Shown: one piece after another, positions 59,522 through 64,000 of the stretch
Layout: each line of letters begins with the position of its first letter
Numbering within the stretch: position 1 is the first letter of the stretch
DNA from: Deltaproteobacteria bacterium
Lineage (GTDB): Bacteria > Desulfobacterota > Syntrophobacteria > Syntrophobacterales > Syntrophobacteraceae
DNA: 64,000 nt
Assembly (NCBI GenBank): GCA_021780695.1
Contig: JAJXYD010000005.1
Coordinates: 1 to 64,000, forward strand
Direction of reading: 5' to 3'
Position numbers and translations under genes: made by a program
Notes under the pieces: generated by a model
Database searches by the model: none
What the model saw: the letters and a program-made list of their open reading frames with translations, nothing else
What the model was told of the DNA's origin: nothing

Positions 59522-59845
59522 ATGGCTTTAGATAGACTCGGCGATTGGGAAGAATTTAGCAGGAAAGTGCAAAAGCACATTCTGAAATATACAATCCCTC
59601 AGTACCAAAACGAGGACGGAGAATCGGACCAGGTTGGGATTTGGACGGCAAGCGATTGCGTAAACGCGATCAGGAGGTATATAGGGCGCTTCGATAAGAA
59701 CAGCCGAGGGGAGATCGATCAATTAAGGGATTTTCTAAAAATCGCCCATTACGCTCAGTTCGCCTACGATAAATACCGAGACGAAAAGGGTTTGCCGGAT
59801 GTCTACCCGGTAGCGGAGCGCATGGATTACGGGGTGACAAAATGA
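59522..59845 (+). CDS. Phage hypothetical protein with a nucleotide-modification-family look
   Basis: 107 residues: DWEEFSRKVQKHILKYTIPQYQ, VGIWTASDCVNAIRRYIGRF and QLRDFLKIAHYAQFAYDKY. Phage proteins with this helix-rich pattern are common and I cannot name a function. ATG 59522 sits behind GAAAGGGG; a TTG three bases earlier is less likely. Its stop overlaps the next short frame (ATGA). Confidence 0.65.
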   Translation: MALDRLGDWEEFSRKVQKHILKYTIPQYQNEDGESDQVGIWTASDCVNAIRRYIGRFDKNSRGEIDQLRDFLKIAHYAQFAYDKYRDEKGLPDVYPVAERMDYGVTK

Positions 59846-59907
59846 ATCGGGAACAACTCATTTACCTCATGGCTGGAAATGGAGGACATAAAGGATGGCA
59901 AAGCTAA
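59842..59907 (+). CDS. Possible 21-residue micro-protein
   Basis: The frame ATG 59842 to TAA 59907 encodes MNREQLIYLMAGNGGHKGWQS. It is coupled to the upstream stop (ATGA) and overlaps the start of the following gene, whose GGAGG lies within it. It may only couple translation between neighbours rather than make a useful peptide. Confidence 0.35.
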   Translation: MNREQLIYLMAGNGGHKGWQS

Positions 59908-60176
59908 CGACCAGGGCACGGAAAGCAATTCCTAAAAGCGACTTCGCGCTACCGGATAAGCGCAGTAAATCTGGCGGTAAAGGCGGTTATCCGATTGAGG
60001 ACAAGGCTCACGCCAGAAACGCGTTGGCTCGAGTATCCGAGTTTGGAACGCCGGCACAAAAGGCCGAGGTGCGGGCCAAGGTGGAAAAGAAATATCCCGG
60101 AATGGGCGATGGCAAGAAAAAGGGCGCTGAGCGGGATCGCGGCAGACGCTCCGATAAGCGCGAGGGCAGGAGGTAG
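59895..60176 (+). CDS. Small basic phage protein (DUF6582-like)
   Basis: 93 residues. LTTRARKAIPKSDFALPDKRS, then YPIEDKAHARNALARVSEFGTPAQKAEVRAKVEKKYPGM, is a pattern I know from many phage and some bacterial proteins annotated as DUF6582. The C-terminus is very basic (KKKGAERDRGRRSDKREGRR), suitable for DNA contact or virion internal use. GGAGG upstream. Confidence 0.8.
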   Translation: MAKLTTRARKAIPKSDFALPDKRSKSGGKGGYPIEDKAHARNALARVSEFGTPAQKAEVRAKVEKKYPGMGDGKKKGAERDRGRRSDKREGRR

Positions 60177-60179
60177 CTA

Positions 60180-60386
60180 ATGGGCGCTCCATCCATTTCG
60201 GTTCCACCGACGCCGGTAGTTCCGCCGCCGCCAAGTTTACCCGACCAGGGAGTACAGAACGCGGCGACAAACGAACAGCAGCTTGCAGCCATGGAATATG
60301 GCTCGACGGGCACTGTTCTAACGGGCGCGCAAGGTTTAACCAAACCCGCAAAGACCACGGCGGGCACACGGTCCCTTTTGGGATAG
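60180..60386 (+). CDS. Pro-rich small phage protein near head genes
   Basis: 68 residues: GAPSISVPPTPVVPPPPSLPDQGVQNAA, a Pro-rich start, then STGTVLTGAQGLTKPAKTTAGTRSLLG. Proteins ending in LTTPA...(R/K)xLLG with a Pro-rich head occur beside portal genes of many podoviruses. Function unknown; its C-terminal G-x-x-x-LLG is the conserved part. Confidence 0.75.
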   Translation: MGAPSISVPPTPVVPPPPSLPDQGVQNAATNEQQLAAMEYGSTGTVLTGAQGLTKPAKTTAGTRSLLG

Positions 60387-60403
60387 GGAAGGACTAGCAT
60401 ACC

Positions 60404-60682
60404 ATGGCCGAAAAGACCCATTCTCATCCGATAGTGCATACCCACGACGGGGGTAAAGTCCATCGTCATCACGCAACCCACACTCACGAGGAAGGCGAAG
60501 TTCATGTGCATCCTCACGCCCATCCGGGAGACAGTGCGCCAGCTCCGGGAGAAATCCACGGGCAGCAGCATACCCACGACGCGGTTCCAGACGATCAGGT
60601 AGCGAGTTTACTTAACTCAATGTATCCCACAATGGGTCAAGGCGGTCCGGGAGCACCGGGCGGCGCTGGACCACAGGGGTAA
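60404..60682 (+). CDS. Histidine-rich phage protein with scaffold-like C-terminal motif
   Basis: 92 residues, 16 of them His in the first 60 (HSHPIVHTHD, HRHHATHTHE, VHVHPHAHP, QQHTHD). The repeated H-x-H pattern would bind several Zn, Ni or Cu ions. After DDQVASLLNSMYPTMGQGG the MYPTM element matches the C-terminal MYPTM of the scaffold protein at 54787, and a Gly/Pro-rich tail ends the protein. The ribosome-binding site GGAAGGA is good. Role unknown. Confidence 0.75.
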   Translation: MAEKTHSHPIVHTHDGGKVHRHHATHTHEEGEVHVHPHAHPGDSAPAPGEIHGQQHTHDAVPDDQVASLLNSMYPTMGQGGPGAPGGAGPQG

Positions 60683-60685
60683 AAG

Positions 60686-61522
60686 ATGCCTTCTCAGGTA
60701 GATATGTGCAACCGGGCGCTTTCCGTGATCGGCACAAGATCGTCGATTGCTTCCATGAACGAGGCGAGTACGGAGGCCCAGGCGTGTTCGCTTCACTTCG
60801 AGCAGGCGTGCAGGGCCATGCTAAGGCTTGCTCCTTGGTCGTTTGCGCGGGCTACGGGCTCGGGGGCGCTTATCGCGGCAAGTGCCGGGACTCCTGAAAA
60901 TCAGACTGGAATCGTTCCCATTCCGCTTGTGCCCGTAAGCGCGGCAAATCCTGCCGGGACGATTCCGGACCAAATCGTTTCCTGGAGCTACGAATACGCG
61001 TGGCCCCAGGACTGCGTGAGGCTAAGGCAGGTAAGAAATCCGTTTACGCCTCCAGCGACTTCCGGGACGGTCGTGCCGTTGTGGCCGGGCGTTCTTTCAT
61101 CGCCCCTGGATATGGGGGCAGCAGAGGGGCTTTCTCTTTCAAACCGCGTGCCCTACCAGATATCTCTTGACCGGGACTCTTTTGGTAACCGCATCAAGGT
61201 GATTCTAACCAATATCGAGTCGGCCCTTTTGATCTACACGGCGATGATTGATGACCCGAACCTTTGGGATGATGAGTTCTCCGAGGCCTTCGTTTATGCC
61301 CTTGGAAGCCATTTGGTTGGGGCTTTGATCGGGGATAAGCAAATGGACAAGGACTTGTGGGGGAAGGCTCAAATGCTTGCCGTACAGGCCCGGGCGGTCG
61401 ATGCGAACGAGCAGCCGCTAAGTCCTAACCATACGCCCGACTGGATAAGGGCACGGTACGGATTTCCACTGACCGGTCTTATGCCTTATCCGGTGGATAA
61501 CGATAGCGATTTTGGATTCTAG
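60686..61522 (+). CDS. Tail tubular protein A-like (podovirus head-tail gatekeeper)
   Basis: 278 residues. VDMCNRALSVIGTRSSIASMNEASTEAQACSLHFEQACRAMLRLAPWSFA in pieces is the all-helical start of T7 gp11-like tail tubular proteins; YAWPQDCVRLRQV and LLIYTAMIDDPNLWDDEFSEAFVYALGSHLVGALIGDK follow. It would form the ring that joins the portal to the tail nozzle. No tail tubular protein B or internal core protein genes follow in the window. Confidence 0.85.
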   Translation: MPSQVDMCNRALSVIGTRSSIASMNEASTEAQACSLHFEQACRAMLRLAPWSFARATGSGALIAASAGTPENQTGIVPIPLVPVSAANPAGTIPDQIVSWSYEYAWPQDCVRLRQVRNPFTPPATSGTVVPLWPGVLSSPLDMGAAEGLSLSNRVPYQISLDRDSFGNRIKVILTNIESALLIYTAMIDDPNLWDDEFSEAFVYALGSHLVGALIGDKQMDKDLWGKAQMLAVQARAVDANEQPLSPNHTPDWIRARYGFPLTGLMPYPVDNDSDFGF

Positions 61523-61536
61523 GAGGAAACGCGGAG

Positions 61537-61803
61537 ATGAACCGGGAAGCCATACTTTGGAGCGAGGTTTTAATGCAGGCGAAGAGAGATTATTCGCGCA
61601 AGATCTCAAAGCTGAAAGATTCCGTTGCCGGGACGGAAAGTATGAGGATAGCCCGCTCTGTTCGAAAAGGGCAGAAGACCGAGGCGGCCAAATGGTTTGC
61701 AGGAAAAGACACAAGACGGGGGAGTTTCCTTTGGGTCTGCGAGGCGCTTGGGCTCGACAGCCACGCGGTTCTTAAATCAATAAGGGGGAAAAGCAATGAT
61801 TAG
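61537..61803 (+). CDS. Small phage hypothetical protein
   Basis: 88 residues, basic: EAILWSEVLMQAKRDYSRKIS, then ARSVRKGQKTEAAKWFAGKDTRRGSFLWVCEALGLDSHAVLKSI. The C-terminal half resembles short DNA-binding regulators found with phage late genes (W-x2-C-E-x-L-GLD). AGGAGG is optimally placed. Its stop overlaps the next gene's start by eight bases. Confidence 0.65.
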   Translation: MNREAILWSEVLMQAKRDYSRKISKLKDSVAGTESMRIARSVRKGQKTEAAKWFAGKDTRRGSFLWVCEALGLDSHAVLKSIRGKSND

Positions 61804-62128
61804 AGCGGTCCAAGGTTTAGATGGTTTCATGAACCCCTTGATCGGTAACCTGCCGCCATCAGATACCATCTACGCAATTGATCTCGCGGCCAACGCAAGC
61901 CAGCAGATACCGATTCCGGCAGGAGCCAACCTTGTGGTTTTCGGGCCCATTTTGGGCGCGAACCAGTATGTGAAGTTTACAAACTCGGCCATTTCTGTCC
62001 CGGCGGCAAATATCGTGGACGGAAGCGCCCCCGAGAGAATGCCGGACAGCAGGAATTGCACGGGGAAGAGCTACCTTAGCCTGGTTAGCGACACGGCTGG
62101 AATCGTTACGCTTTCGTTTTACGCATAG
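61796..62128 (+). CDS. Phage structural-type hypothetical protein
   Basis: 110 residues, predicted all-beta: DTIYAIDLAANASQQIPIPAGANLVVFGPI, NQYVKFTNSAISVPAANIVDGSAPERMPDSRNC, LSLVSDTAGIVTLSFYA. The pattern (IPIPAGANxVxFG) resembles small jelly-roll or tail-fibre-attached proteins of podoviruses. No signal peptide. Coupled to the upstream gene. Confidence 0.65.
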   Translation: MIRAVQGLDGFMNPLIGNLPPSDTIYAIDLAANASQQIPIPAGANLVVFGPILGANQYVKFTNSAISVPAANIVDGSAPERMPDSRNCTGKSYLSLVSDTAGIVTLSFYA

Positions 62129-62136
62129 GGGAAGCC

Positions 62137-62934
62137 ATGAGAAGGATTTTAGCGTTTATAGCGATTTTGCTTTTCTGCGGTACGGCTGCTGCTAACGGCA
62201 TATTTGGCAGCGGAACGGTAGCAAGCAGTAGCGGGGGATCTTCGAGCCCGGTCGTCGTGGTGTGCCAAAGCGGGACTCCGGTTTCAACAAATGGAGTGGT
62301 AACTTTTGGAATGACACTCGCTACTTGCACCGTTCCAGCCAATTTGCTTGGCCCCAACGGGTTTTTGAAAATATTTACACAGTGGAGTGCGCCTAATAGT
62401 TCAACTTATAAATTTCCACAAGTATTATGGGGTGCGACTCTCCTAGATCAATACTATTGGAATGGTACAAACGGTTATGCCCTTACACTCCAGATCGCTA
62501 ACCAAGGTGTAACTAATTCTCAAATGACAACTAATGTTTCCAACGGGACTCTATCTTACACTCAAACATCTCTTGATACCACTCAGCCCCAAACCATTTC
62601 TTTTACAGGCGGCAACCGCCTGGGAACAGCGATAGCCACTACAGCGGTAAGCGCGAATGGAACCTATTGTACGGCAACGGTCGCAAGCGGGGCCTATCCA
62701 ACGGGCGATTTTGTCTACGCTGCGGGGATAACCATGTCGGGGACATCGGCATCTTGTGCCAACGTAGGAACTTCTTCGAGCAGTACGGTTTCCGTAACCA
62801 ATATTTCGTCAACTCAGTTCGAATATCCGTGTTCCTGCGCAAGTGGGACCTCGGCTACAACGCAAGGAACCGTTCAGGATATAACTCCTATAACTTTAAG
62901 TGGATATCAGGTAATCGCTTACCCGCACAATTAG
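62137..62934 (+). CDS. Secreted Ser/Thr/Gly-rich protein in the phage late module
   Basis: 265 residues beginning with a Sec signal peptide (ILAFIAILLFCGTAAAN). The rest is rich in Ser, Thr, Gly, Asn and Ala with beta-type sequence (SGTPVSTNGVVTFGMTLATCTVP, NGTLSYTQTSLDTTQPQTISFTGG) and several cysteines. Signal peptides are rare on virion proteins, so this may be an exported phage-encoded host-modifying protein, or a tail-fibre-like protein with a hydrophobic N-terminus. Its middle (62340-62600) is noticeably more A/T-rich than neighbours. The portal gene follows 31 bp later. Confidence 0.65.
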   Translation: MRRILAFIAILLFCGTAAANGIFGSGTVASSSGGSSSPVVVVCQSGTPVSTNGVVTFGMTLATCTVPANLLGPNGFLKIFTQWSAPNSSTYKFPQVLWGATLLDQYYWNGTNGYALTLQIANQGVTNSQMTTNVSNGTLSYTQTSLDTTQPQTISFTGGNRLGTAIATTAVSANGTYCTATVASGAYPTGDFVYAAGITMSGTSASCANVGTSSSSTVSVTNISSTQFEYPCSCASGTSATTQGTVQDITPITLSGYQVIAYPHN

Positions 62935-62965
62935 ACGCCAACTTTTTAGAAAAGGGCTTCAATCC

Positions 62966-64000
62966 ATGGCTAAGAACGCGAACCCTTCCGAAATGCCCAC
63001 CATATTCGCCCAGGGTGGAGGCCCAAAGATCCAGCAGCTAAGGCAGTACGTGGACCAGCGGCTTTTAGGCTTAAGGGTTGACAGGTGGTCATGGTGGCAG
63101 ACGTGGCGGCAGCTATCCGACTTCATTTTACCAAGGCGCGGAAGATATCTCACCTATCCAAATGAAATGACCCGGGGCGATATTTTAGGGGCGAGGATAA
63201 TAAACGAAACGCCCATTCTGGCGCACAGAACGCTTGCAGCAGGGCTCATGGCTGGACTTACAAGCCCTGCAAGACCGTGGTTTAGGCTTTCGGTAAGGGA
63301 TTTTCCAACAAACGACAACACGGCGGTAAAGCTCTGGCTAGACGAGGTTACGCGAAGAATCCAGGTGGTTCTTTCGCAGAGTAACACCTACAACAGTTTG
63401 CATGTCATCTACGAGGAATTGGGCTGTTTTGGAACGGGCGTAATGATGGTGGAAGACGATTTCGACGATGTTGTACGCTGCCACACGCTTACCGCGGGCG
63501 AATACTTCCTGGCCAATTCCTACCGCGACCTGGTAGACACTCTCTACCGGGAATATGTGCTTACGACCGGGCAGATCGTCGAGCGGTTCGGGATAGAAAA
63601 TTGCAGTGAGCAGGTAAAGTCTCTGTGGATGTCAGGCCAACTCGATAAAGAGGTAAGAATCGCCCAGGCAATTGAGCCAAACGATGAAAGAAGCCCGCAA
63701 ATACCGGGTTTAAAGGGCCGAAAATACCGGTCGGTCATTTGGGAGTGGGGGCAGAACACGGACTTGGTGCTGGACCTTCGAGGCTACTATGAGCTGCCTT
63801 TTTGCGCTCCGAGGTGGTCGGTCATAATGAATGACGCCTACGGCAGAAGTCCCGGCATGGAGGCGCTTGCCAGCTCGAAGATGCTCCAGCAGCTGGAAAA
63901 GCGTACCGCGCAGGCAATAGACAAGGTGTTAAACCCGCCCATGGTGGCAGACGTTTCCATGAGAAATGAACCCGCAAGCCTTTTGCCCGGTGGCGTTACC
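62966..64000 (+). CDS. Portal (head-tail connector) protein, 3' end outside window
   Basis: 345 residues visible. PTIFAQGGGPKIQQLRQYVDQRLLG, RWSWWQTWRQLSDFILPRRGRYL, NETPILAHRTLAAGLMAGLTSPARPWFRLSVRDF and LYREYVLTTGQIVERFG are characteristic of T7/BPP-1-type head-to-tail connector proteins; KMLQQLEKRTAQAIDKVLNPPMVAD near 315-340 belongs to the wing/stem region. AAAAGGG lies before ATG 62966. Homologous to the broken copy at 41191. In a normal podovirus module the portal precedes scaffold and capsid, so finding it after tail genes suggests a second late module beginning here. Confidence 0.92.
   Translation, partial: MAKNANPSEMPTIFAQGGGPKIQQLRQYVDQRLLGLRVDRWSWWQTWRQLSDFILPRRGRYLTYPNEMTRGDILGARIINETPILAHRTLAAGLMAGLTSPARPWFRLSVRDFPTNDNTAVKLWLDEVTRRIQVVLSQSNTYNSLHVIYEELGCFGTGVMMVEDDFDDVVRCHTLTAGEYFLANSYRDLVDTLYREYVLTTGQIVERFGIENCSEQVKSLWMSGQLDKEVRIAQAIEPNDERSPQIPGLKGRKYRSVIWEWGQNTDLVLDLRGYYELPFCAPRWSVIMNDAYGRSPGMEALASSKMLQQLEKRTAQAIDKVLNPPMVADVSMRNEPASLLPGGVT

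Noticed and set aside
62137..64000. Diversity-generating retroelement as in phage BPP-1
   Set aside because: No reverse transcriptase gene or template/variable repeat pair is visible in the window.

Overview
The window reads as a chromosomal segment of a Gram-negative, probably anaerobic or microaerophilic bacterium. Outer-membrane (TonB-dependent receptor, lipoproteins), hopanoid (squalene-hopene cyclase), molybdenum and complex I-type genes together look like Desulfobacterota (Syntrophobacter-like). That assignment is inferred from gene content, not from a marker gene.

Layout. 0-7 kb: the 3' end of a repeat-rich surface protein, a CoA-disulfide-reductase-like flavoprotein, shc, a hydratase/decarboxylase-family enzyme, a lipoprotein and a Tat-exported hemerythrin. 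7-16 kb: a UvrD-type helicase, then a leftward polysaccharide/cell-wall group (family 2 glycosyltransferase, nucleotide-sugar dehydrogenase, nucleotidyltransferase, mltG) and two small proteins. 16-22 kb: a YhaO/YhaN (SbcD/SbcC-like) nuclease-ATPase pair and a two-part chromate transporter. 22-33 kb: a molybdenum block made of two divergent operons, DUF364-modABC leftward and TonB receptor-FmdE-methyltransferase-TonB-molybdopterin-fold protein rightward. A frameshifted molbindin and a HTH regulator with a periplasmic-binding-protein-like domain follow. I read this block as a candidate outer- plus inner-membrane uptake route for molybdate or tungstate, possibly chelated. 33-34.6 kb: uppP and a secreted fibronectin type III protein.

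34.8-42 kb: a decayed phage region (HTH gene, divergent S24 repressor, two early genes, terminase, broken portal gene) that also carries an SbmA/YddA-type ABC exporter. 42-54.4 kb: housekeeping genes tsaE-nnr and an 11-gene nuo operon (A,B,C,D,H,I,J,K,L,M,N) without the NADH-oxidising nuoEFG module, closed by a strong terminator. 54.8-64 kb: a well-preserved late module of a podovirus of the Bordetella BPP-1/epsilon15 type (scaffold, major capsid, Bbp16-like cement protein, lysis genes, many small genes, tail tubular protein, secreted protein). It ends in an intact portal gene that runs off the window. The left phage block stops inside the portal gene and the right block begins at the scaffold gene, so the host genes lie exactly at the junction that is contiguous in this phage type.

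No tRNA, rRNA, CRISPR array or transposase gene was seen. Coordinates of starts were adjusted by ribosome-binding sites where stated.
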